Shown piece after piece: positions 1-8,676 of a stretch of 64,000 nucleotides of DNA. Position 1 is the stretch's first letter; every line of letters starts with the position of its first letter. Under the pieces are notes generated by a model. It did not search any database, was not told the origin of the DNA, and saw only the letters and a list, made by a program, of their open reading frames with translations. The translations under genes and the position numbers were made by a program. Origin of the DNA: Flavobacterium terrigena (GTDB taxonomy: Bacteria; Bacteroidota; Bacteroidia; Flavobacteriales; Flavobacteriaceae); NCBI RefSeq assembly GCF_900108955.1, contig NZ_FNYA01000002.1, positions 558,001 through 622,000 of the forward strand, written 5' to 3'.

Positions 1-130
1 GTGTAAGATTTCTTTTTTCAGAAAACTGCATAGAATGTATTTTGAGTAAAAATAACAAAAAGTGAGTAGTGAATTGTAATTAGTGAATAGTTTTTTGATT
101 TTTTTACAAAGTCTAATTAAAGAATTCAAG

Positions 131-138
131 TATATTTG
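131..138 (+). promoter_or_regulatory. -7 element upstream of flavin reductase gene
   Basis: TATATTTG matches the Bacteroidota -7 consensus TAnnTTTG. It ends 16 bases before the ATG at 155, which would give a leader of about 10 bases. No good -33 element lies at the usual distance, so this is a partial match. It helps to choose the start at 155, because the GTG at 83 would lie upstream of the promoter. Confidence 0.4.
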
Positions 139-154
139 TAAAAAATTACAATTT

Positions 155-1030
155 ATGTTAAGCATTGATCCAAAAGAAATTTCACCAGCAAAATTACAAG
201 GGTATTTACAAAGTGCTGTAGCGCCTAGACCTATTGCTTTTGCTAGTACTTTAGACCTGAACGGAAACCCGAATTTGTCGCCATTTAGTTTTTTTAATGT
301 GTTTAGCAGCAATCCGCCGATATTGATTTTTTCGCCAGCGAGAAGAGTTCGAGATAATACGATAAAACATACTTTAATTAATGCTCAAAACACGAATGAA
401 GTTGTTATTAATATTGTAAATTACGATATTGTACAACAAATGAGTTTGTCGAGTACAGAATATCCTGATGGTGTAAATGAATTTGAAAAAGCTGGGTTTA
501 CGATGCTTCCTTCGGATATTGTAAAACCATTTAGAGTTGCTGAAAGTCCGGTTCAATTTGAATGTAAAATTAACGATATTATCGCTTTGGGTGACCAAGG
601 TGGTGCTGGGAATTTGATTATTTGCGAAGTGGTTAAAATTCATATTCACGAAAGTATTTTAGACGAAAATCAAATGATTGATCAACGTAAAATTGATGTG
701 GTTTCACGTTTAGGAGGAAATTGGTACAGTCGTGCTAATGCTGGATTATTTGAAGTAGAGAAACCCTTAACAACTTTAGGAATTGGTGTAGATTCTATTC
801 CGAATTTTATTAAAGAAAGTGGATATTTCAACGGAAATGATTTAGGAAAATTAGGAAATATAGAAGCTATTCCAAATGAAGAAGAAATTACTATATTTGT
901 AAAAGAAAATTTTGAAGTGAAAGCTGTTTTAAGTTCAGACGATTTCGATACAAAATTCACAAAAGCAAAAGAATATTTAGACAACAATCAGGTTTTAAAC
1001 GCTTGGAAACTGTTATTAGCAGAAAAATAA
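155..1030 (+). CDS. Flavin reductase family protein (FMN-binding split barrel)
   Basis: The product is about 291 residues and resembles the flavin reductase-like / DIM6-NTAB family, which bind FMN in a split beta-barrel and reduce flavin or act as oxidoreductases in the cytoplasm. The early segment SAVAPRPIAFAST is the typical family start (the APRPIA(F/W)-ST motif), followed by NLSPFSFFNVFSSNPPI, where the flavin phosphate is usually held. The frame stays open up to a GTG at 83, but the ATG at 155 gives the normal family start and sits just behind a TAnnTTTG element. The DUF3127 gene follows after 12 bases, so the two are probably co-transcribed. The true substrate cannot be read from the sequence. 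The family is well supported; the function is general. Confidence 0.85.
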   Translation: MLSIDPKEISPAKLQGYLQSAVAPRPIAFASTLDLNGNPNLSPFSFFNVFSSNPPILIFSPARRVRDNTIKHTLINAQNTNEVVINIVNYDIVQQMSLSSTEYPDGVNEFEKAGFTMLPSDIVKPFRVAESPVQFECKINDIIALGDQGGAGNLIICEVVKIHIHESILDENQMIDQRKIDVVSRLGGNWYSRANAGLFEVEKPLTTLGIGVDSIPNFIKESGYFNGNDLGKLGNIEAIPNEEEITIFVKENFEVKAVLSSDDFDTKFTKAKEYLDNNQVLNAWKLLLAEK

Positions 1031-1042
1031 ATTATAGAGATT

Positions 1043-1423
1043 ATGGAAGTTATTGGAAAAATTAAAATGATTGGAGCTACTCAAGACGTTAGTGCTTCAT
1101 TCAAAAAGAGAGAATTAGTTGTTACTACTGAAGAGCAGTATCCACAACATATTATGATTGAATTTACGCAAGCAAAAGTTGACGATTTAAATTCTTACCA
1201 AGTTGGAGAACAAGTTAAAGTTTCTATCAATTTAAGAGGTAGAGAATGGGTGAATCCTCAAGGTGAAACAAAATATTTTAACTCAATTCAAGGTTGGAGA
1301 ATTGAAAGAGTAGCCGCTGCAGCTCCTGCTGGCGCTCCAGAAATGCCACCTATGCCAGCTGCTGAAGCTTTTGCTCCTGCAACTGACTTTAAAGAAGAAG
1401 AGCACGACGATTTACCTTTCTAA
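1043..1423 (+). CDS. DUF3127 domain-containing protein
   Basis: This 126-residue protein matches the DUF3127 family common in Bacteroidota. Residues 1-92 form a compact beta-rich domain with the conserved stretch GREWVNPQGETKYFNSIQGW, which by its pattern looks like a small OB-fold or single-strand-binding-like barrel; that fold idea is inference. The tail (about 93-126) is Ala/Pro-rich and ends in acidic residues and a final DLPF, very like the acidic tip of single-stranded DNA-binding proteins, which suggests interaction with other DNA-maintenance proteins. No biochemical role is established for the family as far as I know. It lies 12 bases after the flavin reductase gene and before a strong terminator. 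Confidence 0.8.
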   Translation: MEVIGKIKMIGATQDVSASFKKRELVVTTEEQYPQHIMIEFTQAKVDDLNSYQVGEQVKVSINLRGREWVNPQGETKYFNSIQGWRIERVAAAAPAGAPEMPPMPAAEAFAPATDFKEEEHDDLPF

Positions 1424-1444
1424 AAGTTAGAAGTCTGAAGATAG

Positions 1445-1485
1445 AAGTCAGGAGTTAAGGTTTTACTTAATTTCTGGCTTTTTTT
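1445..1485 (+). terminator. Rho-independent terminator after DUF3127 gene
   Basis: A stem of about 15 bp (arms 1445-1459 and 1466-1480, with three G-U pairs) and a 6-base loop is followed by a run of T. It lies 21 bases after the stop of the DUF3127 gene and 40 bases before aat. The left arm is built from a loosely repeated word (AGAAGTC), discussed under findings. Confidence 0.75.
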
Positions 1486-1525
1486 AATATTTCTAATTTG
1501 AAATTGATTTTTTGAAACTTAAAAA

Positions 1526-2161
1526 ATGTATTTTTTAACACCTGAACTTTATTTTCCTCCAGCTTCAGAAACCTCATTAGAAGGTATTATTGCTGTTGGT
1601 GGCGATTTGTCTCCTGAAAGATTGTTATTGGCTTACCAAAACGGGATCTTCCCTTGGTATAATGAAGAGGAACCCATTTTATGGTGGTGTCCAGAAGAAA
1701 GAATGGTGTTGTTTTTCGAGAATTTACGAATTACGAAAAGCATGCGAAACATTTTAAACAGAAAGGAATTTCAAGTTACTTTTAATACTGCTTTTAAAGA
1801 GGTGATTTCTAATTGTCAGCAATCACCAAGAAAAGACCAAGATGGCACTTGGATTTCAGATGAAATTGTAGAAGCTTATTGCAAATTGCACGAATTAGGT
1901 CATGCTAAAAGTGTGGAAGTTTGGCAAAATAACAAACTCGTTGGCGGTTTATACGGCATTGATTTAGGCGATGTGTTTTGTGGTGAAAGTATGTTTTCTA
2001 AAGTTCCAAATGCGAGTAAAGTTGGTTTTATTCATTTGGCAAAACAATTAGAAATGGCGAATTATAAATTGTTAGATTGCCAGGTTCATAACAATCATCT
2101 AGAAAGTTTAGGTTGTATTGAAATTGACCGTGAAGAGTTTTTAGCGATTTTGAAAGGTTAG
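1526..2161 (+). CDS. aat: Leucyl/phenylalanyl-tRNA--protein transferase
   Basis: The protein (211 residues) transfers Leu or Phe from aminoacyl-tRNA to the N-terminus of proteins with N-terminal Arg or Lys, marking them for ClpS/ClpAP degradation (bacterial N-end rule). The family hallmarks are visible: GIFPWYNEEEPILWW near residues 40-55, the PEERMV motif just after, and GGLYGIDLGDVFCGESMF near 137-154, followed by the NASK..F..L stretch. The length is slightly below the roughly 234 residues of E. coli Aat because the N-terminus is short. It is a single-gene unit behind a terminator. The ATG at 1526 starts at YFLTPELYFPP, as in homologues. Confidence 0.95.
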   Translation: MYFLTPELYFPPASETSLEGIIAVGGDLSPERLLLAYQNGIFPWYNEEEPILWWCPEERMVLFFENLRITKSMRNILNRKEFQVTFNTAFKEVISNCQQSPRKDQDGTWISDEIVEAYCKLHELGHAKSVEVWQNNKLVGGLYGIDLGDVFCGESMFSKVPNASKVGFIHLAKQLEMANYKLLDCQVHNNHLESLGCIEIDREEFLAILKG

Positions 2162-2346
2162 ATTTTACTCAGAGTATCGTAAAGATTTATTTTCTACAAC
2201 CACGAATTCACGAATTATAGTTTGCGCTTAAAATTTTACGTCAAAATTTATTCATCTACGATGAAAATTCGAAATAAATCGAAAGTTTAAAACAATAAAT
2301 TCAAAAATTCTTGGCTAAATTTAAAATTTTCAAAATAAAGAACGCT

Positions 2347-2568
2347 TTATCTAGCATCAAATTTTTTCAAACTTCTTACATATAACTCTTCTACTTTTTT
2401 TCGTGCCCATTCGGTTTTTCGTAAAAAAGTTAAACTAGATTTAATGGTTGGATTTTCATTAAAACATTTAATTTTTATCAATTCGCCAAGCGTATCAAAG
2501 CCATAATAATCGACTAATTTTTCGAGAATTGCTTTTAAAGTTATGCCGTGAAGTGGATCGTTGCTCAT
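2347..2568 (-). CDS. VF530 family DNA-binding-like protein (DUF2132)
   Basis: This small protein of about 73 residues begins [18 protein letters not shown] and contains [22 protein letters not shown], the two conserved blocks of the VF530/DUF2132 family, whose structure resembles a DNA-binding fold. The function is unknown. The frame could extend to a TTG at 2628, but that would overlap tag, and all family members start at the MSNDPL position, so the ATG at 2568 is chosen. It is the last gene of the minus-strand operon led by the TraB/GumN gene. Confidence 0.85.
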   Translation of the reverse strand: MSNDPLHGITLKAILEKLVDYYGFDTLGELIKIKCFNENPTIKSSLTFLRKTEWARKKVEELYVRSLKKFDAR

Positions 2569-2609
2569 TTTTGTATAATCTATTTTGTATAGTGTATAAT
2601 GCTTAAAAA

Positions 2610-3167
2610 CTAATTTCTCACCCAACAATCTTCCACATGATCATTCACCATTCCAGTGGCTTGCATGTGTGCATAAACTACGGTTGAGCCTACGAATTTG
2701 AATCCGCGTTTTTTTAAATCTTTACTTAAAGCATCTGAAATTTCTGTTGTTGCAGGAACATCTCTTAGTGTTTTTCGATTATTATCTATTGGTTTTCCAT
2801 CTACAAAACCCCAAATGTATTTCGAAAAACTACCAAACTCTTCTTGCACTTTTATAAAAGCTTGTGCATTCGTAACTGCTGCTTTGATTTTTAATTTATT
2901 TCTGATAATTCCAACATCTTCGGCTAGAACTTGCAATTTGGCATCGGTAAATTTCGCCACTTTTTGCACATCAAAACCTGCAAATGCTTTTCTGAAATTG
3001 TCACGTTTTACTAAAACCGTATACCAACTTAAACCCGCTTGAAACGTTTCTAAAATTAAAAACTCAAACAAAGTGGGATCATCATAAACGGGTTTTCCCC
3101 ATTCGTTGTCGTGATAATCTTTATATAAATCGGTTTTTTCGCACCAAGCACAACGTTTTTTAGTCAT
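2610..3167 (-). CDS. tag: DNA-3-methyladenine glycosylase I
   Basis: The 185-residue protein removes 3-methyladenine from alkylated DNA as the first step of base excision repair. It matches E. coli Tag along its whole length. Visible are the zinc-site residues (Cys near 6-9 in RCAWC, His in DYHDNEWG, and the C-terminal NDHVEDC), the substrate pocket segment ETFQAGLSW, and [21 protein letters not shown]. Its ATG overlaps the end of the upstream transporter gene by 8 bases, which suggests translational coupling. Confidence 0.96.
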   Translation of the reverse strand: MTKKRCAWCEKTDLYKDYHDNEWGKPVYDDPTLFEFLILETFQAGLSWYTVLVKRDNFRKAFAGFDVQKVAKFTDAKLQVLAEDVGIIRNKLKIKAAVTNAQAFIKVQEEFGSFSKYIWGFVDGKPIDNNRKTLRDVPATTEISDALSKDLKKRGFKFVGSTVVYAHMQATGMVNDHVEDCWVRN

Positions 3168-3828
3168 TTATAATAAGTTTTTCGTCTTTATGAATGTATT
3201 TCTCAATCAAGAAATGCCCTAAATATATTAATGGTGTTAAGCAAATTGCAATGATTAATTTGAAGGAATAGCCCGTTAAAGAATATTCTACATATTGCTT
3301 TGTATTCCAAATTCCCGGTAAGTAAAAGGCAATTCCACCTACAATAAAAGAGTCAATTAGTTGTGAAATAACGGTAGAACCTGTACTTCGTAACCAAATC
3401 ATTTTTTCACCTGTTTTCTTTTTGAAATAACTAAAAATCGTCACATCTAAAAACTGCGCCACTAAAAACGCAATGATTGAACCTATAATAATCAAATTAC
3501 TTTGTCCGAAAACAGCAATAAATTGTTCGTTACTAACAGGACTAATCCCTTTGGCTTCGGGAATTTTCATGGAGAAATACAAAACCACAAAACAATAGGC
3601 AATTAAACCTGCCGTAATGTAACTTAGTCTTTTTACGCCTTCTTTACCAAAATATTCATTGATTAAATCGGTTGTAATAAACACTATTGGCCACGGCAAA
3701 ATCCCCATACTTAATACGAAAGGACCAACTTCAATTAGTTTTCCTCCAATAAGTTCGGCAGTGATGGCGTTTGTTATAAAAATTCCCGCCAAAATGATGT
3801 ATACTATTTCCTTTTTGGTTCTTAGCAT
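3160..3828 (-). CDS. Queuosine precursor transporter (YhhQ/VUT family)
   Basis: This is a 222-residue membrane protein with about six hydrophobic segments. The pattern fits the COG1738 family, which imports queuine or preQ0/preQ1 for tRNA modification: early NAITAELIGGKLIEVGPF, then PWPIVFITTDLINEYFGKEGVKR, and the later DSFIVGGIAFYLPGIW. Its ATG abuts the TAA of the TraB/GumN gene with no spacer, and its own 3' end overlaps tag by 8 bases, so the three are very likely translated from one mRNA. The family assignment is good; which queuosine precursor it carries cannot be told from sequence. Confidence 0.88.
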   Translation of the reverse strand: MLRTKKEIVYIILAGIFITNAITAELIGGKLIEVGPFVLSMGILPWPIVFITTDLINEYFGKEGVKRLSYITAGLIAYCFVVLYFSMKIPEAKGISPVSNEQFIAVFGQSNLIIIGSIIAFLVAQFLDVTIFSYFKKKTGEKMIWLRSTGSTVISQLIDSFIVGGIAFYLPGIWNTKQYVEYSLTGYSFKLIIAICLTPLIYLGHFLIEKYIHKDEKLIIND

Positions 3829-6800
3829 TTAGTCTTCGTAATACGCTTCGTCTTCAAAACTATTTCCTCTTCCATTTGAGAAACTCACACGCAAATGATT
3901 ATCGTTTAACGATTCGTTAATCATAACCTTCATTAAGTGTTCAATTTCTTTATCTTCGATAATTTTTTCTTCGTCGAATCTTCTAAATGCTTTTAAATTT
4001 AGCTTGTTATTTTCATCATGAACGAAAGCAATAGCTGTTAATTTTTCAGCGTTTTTCCCGTAAGAATCATCTTCAATATTAATTTTTTTATAGAAGAAAT
4101 AAGATATTTTTTTATCTTTTAGCGTAATTACTTTTTCATCTAACATTACAATTGAATCGTTTTCTTCATTAACATCTTCATAATAATGAATCGCATTTTT
4201 CACAATTGAATCTTTGCTGAACTTATTCAATTCATCCATTTGTTTGTTATGATACAACATTTGAAAAGCCGTATATTTCGTTTTCGGATTTTCAATTAAT
4301 TTTTCAATATTGTTCTTGTCTAACTTTTTATTTCTAGCCAATTCTCTGTTGGCAATGGCGATATTTAATTCATCAATATTTAATTTTTCCGCTTTTTGAT
4401 ACAATTGACTCATATCTTTTTCGTTTTTAAACGGATATAAAATAGACAAATAACTATTAAATGCTTCTACTGGCGCACCATTTTCATCGTTATAATCGTA
4501 TTCATCTTCATCGCTTGCTTCATCTTCTGATTTCCAACTTAACAATCGTTTGTATTCTAATTTCGCATTAGTTAACAACATTTTTTTATACGATTTTAAT
4601 TTTTTCGATTGTGCTTTCTCAGAATTTAGTAACACTTTTACAAAATCTACAATTGGTTCGTGAAACTCGTTAATACTATAATATTCTAATATATTTGGAT
4701 ATAAAACTTGTGAGTTATCAAGATCTGAAGTAAATAAACTAAACAATCCGGAAATTACATATTCATCAGAAATGGGTAAATCGTATTCTAATAATTCTGC
4801 GATTTTTTTGTACGCAATTTTACTTTTTTGAAACGTTAACGCTCTTAAAATTGCAAATTGAGTTTGTGTAGAAACATCTTGTGCTTTGTAGGCTTGCTCT
4901 AAAAACGGAATAACTTCTGCAGATTTTAAAGAACCAATACTTTCGTATAAATCACCTTTAAATTCCATTTCTTCTTTACGGAATTCGAAATTTTCAATTA
5001 ATTCTTTCAATTTAGAAAAATCTGCTTCTTCGATTCTTAAATCATGAAAAGATTTTATTGACGAATATCTAATGCTGTCGTGTTCGCTATTTAAGTCTTC
5101 TTCAAAAATGCTAAATTTGTTTTCGAAAAAAGTTCTCGACGTAATTTTATCGTCAACTTTAAACGTGTTAAATACCTTTTCAATAAACGGATTATCGTTT
5201 TTATAATTCTTGTCTACTAAAGTGGCAAGCGTATAATATTCGCCTTTTTTAAGTACAATTTTATATTTTATGGCTTGTGTGCTTTTTGGTTTTGTAGCTA
5301 AAACTTCGTACACATAATAATCATTCGCTTCGTCTTTCGTGAATTTTTCATTCGTTAAATCTAATTTCTGATTTGTTGACAAGGCCAATGTTTTATCCCA
5401 AGTTGTCGATTTATAATCTAACGGATTAAATTTTTCTTCCTTTTTTTCTTCGTTTAAAGTTACCACTGAAGACAAAGTTGCATCAACCGCAGCAGCATCA
5501 ACTACAGCAACCACATCAAGATCTGAATAATCATTATTGTTATTTGAATAATTTTTAGCTTCAAAATCTGTTGCGATATTTTTCTTAATTCTGTTAAATA
5601 ACGAATCTAACACCGCATAACTTTCATATCTATGTGGCTGAGAATAGGTAATTTCAACAACATTTTTATTTGGTGAGAAAATTTCAAACGTTTTAAATTT
5701 CACTTCAAAATGATTGACTTTATCCGCATCCTCTTTGTATCTGTTTTTCCTTTCGAATTTAAAATCTAAATATTCGTTCTGTTGTTTCGGAATATCAACA
5801 GAAAAATGAGCCGTAGAATCTTTAAACGTTTTATACACTATTTCTTCTTTTGCATTTGTAATTTCAAATGAATTGAAGAACGTATCTACTTTGCTTTTAG
5901 AAGCATTTATAGTTCCTAATAAATAATATTTATTTCCTTTTAATACTGATTTCAAGAAAATATTTTTCTCTTTCAATTTAGATTGAGAAATGAATTCGAA
6001 TTTGTTTTTATCAAAATGGGTTTGCGTAGAATCTAATTCGTGTGCATTATAAAATTCATAGTGCATTCTTTTCAATTCATATTCTGAATCTTCCAAATTA
6101 GAAATATCCATTAATGTACTTTCCATTAAGAAATAGTGCGCATTTTCTTGCTCATCGAAAGCGTAAATTTCTGTATCTTCTAGTTTTTTATTGTCTTTTT
6201 TATTACCTACAAACGAATAATAAGAAGGCATTTTTACTTTAAAATTTTGTTTCGTTGGAACAATATTTACAACTTCTTGTTTGTACGATTTGATTTTAAT
6301 ATTGTTATACACCTCATCTTCATATTTTCTAACATAATCACCTTCGCCGCTCATGATTACTGCAATAATTTCAAGTGGTGTGATGTAATATCTATATCTT
6401 TCGTTTTTACCAGTTTTCGTTTTACTTTTAATATCGTACACAAAATTACCTTTCTCTTGGTACGATTTTTTCTCCAAAATTTCACCTGGTATGTTTTCGA
6501 AAAATAAACTATCTAATGTTTTATGATTGAATTTTTCGTCTTTTTTGCTAATAAAATCTTTTAGCAACATACGTTTCACATTGATATAACCTCCATTACC
6601 TAAATCTGGAGATTCTAAATTTTCTTCATTTCTTAAAACTAAAGGAAATAGTGGTAAAGAAACCATTTCATCTGAAGTAGTATTTACTTCAAAAACCGGT
6701 TTCACAAAATAATCTTCAATTTGTTTTTTTAATTTTTTTCCTTTTTCTGTATATTCAGAAAGAATTGGCGTTACAGTATATCCTTTTCTACGTAACATTT

Positions 6801-7599
6801 CAATCATTCCATTTTTTCCTGGTAAGTGTGCTGCACCAACTGCTGCAAACAAACTTCCCGTTTTCATGATTGAATCCATGCTTTTAGACATTACTTCGTT
6901 TCTGTCAAAAAGCATCGCTTTGTTGTACGATTTTGGAGAAGAAAGCATGTTTAAAGTATCAATTAAATCTAAATCTTTTTCTCTATACGCATCTCTTAAA
7001 ACCTCAGCATAAGAACGCTTTTTTAAGATTTTTAAAAACGCCTGCTTGTTTTCGTCCACTTCACTTCTATCCATTTCAGCTTGCGCTTTTTCAATATTTA
7101 AAGTCGTAGTTTTTACGTTTTCTAAACCTAAAGTTTTTTTACCATATTTTCTTCCTGTTCTGTAAATGAACATATCCAAATAGGTTTCTTCTTGATATTC
7201 TTGATTGGCTTGATTCGTACGAGATAATAATCCGATTAAATTATAATTAGAACCTCTGAAAAGAGAATATAAATTGTTCTTTTCTATTGGCGATGTATAG
7301 AAATTAGAATAAAAATTACCACTAGTTTTTGTAGATCTGTAAAAACTGAATAAATCGTATAATTCCGTCCAAGTATTTGGTTCGCTTTCGTTTGCTATAA
7401 AATCTGAAGCTAATAATTTTTCGAAAAAAGTATCAGATAAATGAAAAGAAACCTTGTCGGAAACGTGCATCGTTCCATACATATATGATTTTTTGGTTAA
7501 TCCGTTTCCAGATATTTCCCAAAATAAACTTTGGTATTTCTTCTCTTGCGCTACTGCAGTTATTGACAAAAAAGTCAATAAAAATAAAAACTTCTTCAA
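3829..7599 (-). CDS. TraB/GumN family protein with very long C-terminal extension
   Basis: A 1256-residue exported protein with a signal peptide (about 1-18, ending VAQ). Residues about 25-290 are a TraB/GumN domain: the GTMHVSD motif near 42-48 and AVGAAHLPGKNGMIEMLRRKG near 252-272 carry the paired conserved His residues of this putative metal-dependent hydrolase fold. The usual family length is about 280-350 residues, so about 950 extra residues follow. This part is rich in charged and aromatic residues, contains an internal acidic low-complexity piece near 690-720, and a helical, HEAT-like stretch around 820-960. It heads an operon with the queuosine transporter, tag and the VF530 gene. 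The role is unknown; a periplasmic or surface location is inferred. Confidence 0.75.
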   Translation of the reverse strand: MKKFLFLLTFLSITAVAQEKKYQSLFWEISGNGLTKKSYMYGTMHVSDKVSFHLSDTFFEKLLASDFIANESEPNTWTELYDLFSFYRSTKTSGNFYSNFYTSPIEKNNLYSLFRGSNYNLIGLLSRTNQANQEYQEETYLDMFIYRTGRKYGKKTLGLENVKTTTLNIEKAQAEMDRSEVDENKQAFLKILKKRSYAEVLRDAYREKDLDLIDTLNMLSSPKSYNKAMLFDRNEVMSKSMDSIMKTGSLFAAVGAAHLPGKNGMIEMLRRKGYTVTPILSEYTEKGKKLKKQIEDYFVKPVFEVNTTSDEMVSLPLFPLVLRNEENLESPDLGNGGYINVKRMLLKDFISKKDEKFNHKTLDSLFFENIPGEILEKKSYQEKGNFVYDIKSKTKTGKNERYRYYITPLEIIAVIMSGEGDYVRKYEDEVYNNIKIKSYKQEVVNIVPTKQNFKVKMPSYYSFVGNKKDNKKLEDTEIYAFDEQENAHYFLMESTLMDISNLEDSEYELKRMHYEFYNAHELDSTQTHFDKNKFEFISQSKLKEKNIFLKSVLKGNKYYLLGTINASKSKVDTFFNSFEITNAKEEIVYKTFKDSTAHFSVDIPKQQNEYLDFKFERKNRYKEDADKVNHFEVKFKTFEIFSPNKNVVEITYSQPHRYESYAVLDSLFNRIKKNIATDFEAKNYSNNNNDYSDLDVVAVVDAAAVDATLSSVVTLNEEKKEEKFNPLDYKSTTWDKTLALSTNQKLDLTNEKFTKDEANDYYVYEVLATKPKSTQAIKYKIVLKKGEYYTLATLVDKNYKNDNPFIEKVFNTFKVDDKITSRTFFENKFSIFEEDLNSEHDSIRYSSIKSFHDLRIEEADFSKLKELIENFEFRKEEMEFKGDLYESIGSLKSAEVIPFLEQAYKAQDVSTQTQFAILRALTFQKSKIAYKKIAELLEYDLPISDEYVISGLFSLFTSDLDNSQVLYPNILEYYSINEFHEPIVDFVKVLLNSEKAQSKKLKSYKKMLLTNAKLEYKRLLSWKSEDEASDEDEYDYNDENGAPVEAFNSYLSILYPFKNEKDMSQLYQKAEKLNIDELNIAIANRELARNKKLDKNNIEKLIENPKTKYTAFQMLYHNKQMDELNKFSKDSIVKNAIHYYEDVNEENDSIVMLDEKVITLKDKKISYFFYKKINIEDDSYGKNAEKLTAIAFVHDENNKLNLKAFRRFDEEKIIEDKEIEHLMKVMINESLNDNHLRVSFSNGRGNSFEDEAYYED

Positions 7600-7626
7600 A
7601 ACGAATTATATTAGGTTAATTTCCCC

Positions 7627-7634
7627 CAAATATA
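7627..7634 (-). promoter_or_regulatory. -7 element for the TraB/GumN operon
   Basis: Read on the minus strand this is TATATTTG, a perfect TAnnTTTG, ending 27 bases before the ATG at 7599. The -33 element is not convincing. The 7600-7803 interval is the divergent promoter region shared with the AIM24-like gene, for which no clear element was found. Confidence 0.4.
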
Positions 7635-7803
7635 ACAAATTGAAATAACTTTTTTCAGGATTTAACATATGTTCTTTTAAAGTTTTTCAGTCAACAAAAT
7701 TCAATGTATTTATAGAAAGAATACTATAATTTAAAACTTGTTTTAAAATTGTAACATTTTACAAATTATTCTACTAATTTAAAAAAACTAAACTTTAAAA
7801 ATT

Positions 7804-8601
7804 ATGAATGCACACGAGATAGATTACCATATTTATGGTGAAGAAATGCAATATGTAGAAATCGAATTGGATCCGCAAGAAATTGTTGTAGCTGAAGCTG
7901 GCGGATTTATGATGATGGAAGATGGTATAAAAATGGAAACCATTTTTGGTGATGGAAGCACACAACAACAATCGGGAATTTTTGGCAAATTACTTTCTGC
8001 AGGAAAAAGAGTTTTAACAGGCGAAAGTTTGTTTATAACTGCTTTTCAAAACCAAGCTTCTGGAAAGAAAAAAGTATCTTTTGCTTCGCCTTATCCTGGA
8101 AAGATAATTGCTATAGATTTAAAAGCGTATAACGGAAAATTTATTTGTCAAAAAGATGCTTTCTTGTGTGCTGCAAAAGGTGTTTCAGTTGGAATTGAAT
8201 TTTCTAAAAAAATCGGAAGAGCTTTATTTGGCGGCGAAGGTTTTATTATGCAAAAATTGGAAGGCGACGGAATGGCATTTGTACATTCTGGTGGAACTTT
8301 AGCCAAAAAAGAATTAGCACCTGGTGAAGTGATGCGAATTGACACAGGTTGTGTGGTGGGTTATACACAAGATGTAGATTTTGATATTGAATTTGTTGGC
8401 GGTGTGAAAAATACCATTTTTGGTGGTGAAGGAATGTTTTATGCAACACTTCGTGGACCTGGAACTGTATTTGTGCAATCGTTACCGTTTAGCCGATTAG
8501 CTGGTAGAATTTTAGCCAACGCGCCTCAAAATGGCGGAGGAAAAGAAGAAGGAAGTTTACTTGGCGGAGTCGGAAGATTATTAGACGGAGATAATTTTTA
8601 A
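7804..8601 (+). CDS. TIGR00266 / AIM24 family protein
   Basis: This 265-residue protein belongs to the AIM24-like family (TIGR00266), a trimeric beta-helix-like fold of unknown function found in many bacteria. Visible family features are the repeated glycine-rich strands, such as VVAEAGGFMMMEDG near 31-44, FGGEGFIMQKLEGDG near 140-154, and FGGEGMFYATLRGPG near 205-220, which are internal repeats of the same element. No signal peptide or membrane segment is seen, so it is probably cytoplasmic. It is a single-gene unit closed by a hairpin shared with the convergent peptidase gene. Confidence 0.88.
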   Translation: MNAHEIDYHIYGEEMQYVEIELDPQEIVVAEAGGFMMMEDGIKMETIFGDGSTQQQSGIFGKLLSAGKRVLTGESLFITAFQNQASGKKKVSFASPYPGKIIAIDLKAYNGKFICQKDAFLCAAKGVSVGIEFSKKIGRALFGGEGFIMQKLEGDGMAFVHSGGTLAKKELAPGEVMRIDTGCVVGYTQDVDFDIEFVGGVKNTIFGGEGMFYATLRGPGTVFVQSLPFSRLAGRILANAPQNGGGKEEGSLLGGVGRLLDGDNF

Positions 8602-8620
8602 ACTTCAAACTTATAAAAAA

Positions 8621-8649
8621 CCCTCCGAGAGTTTTGAACTCTCGGAGGG
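8621..8649. terminator. Bidirectional hairpin terminator between convergent genes
   Basis: A perfect 13-bp GC-rich inverted repeat (arms 8621-8633 and 8637-8649, loop TTG) with A-rich and T-rich flanks lies between the stop of the AIM24-like gene (+) and the stop of the peptidase gene (-). It can end transcription from both sides. Confidence 0.8.
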
Positions 8650-8676
8650 TTAAAATTTATACTTTATAAGTGATTA

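Noticed and set aside
83..154. GTG start at 83 for the flavin reductase gene
   Set aside because: The extra 24 residues are not family-like and lie upstream of a TAnnTTTG element; the ATG at 155 is the better start.
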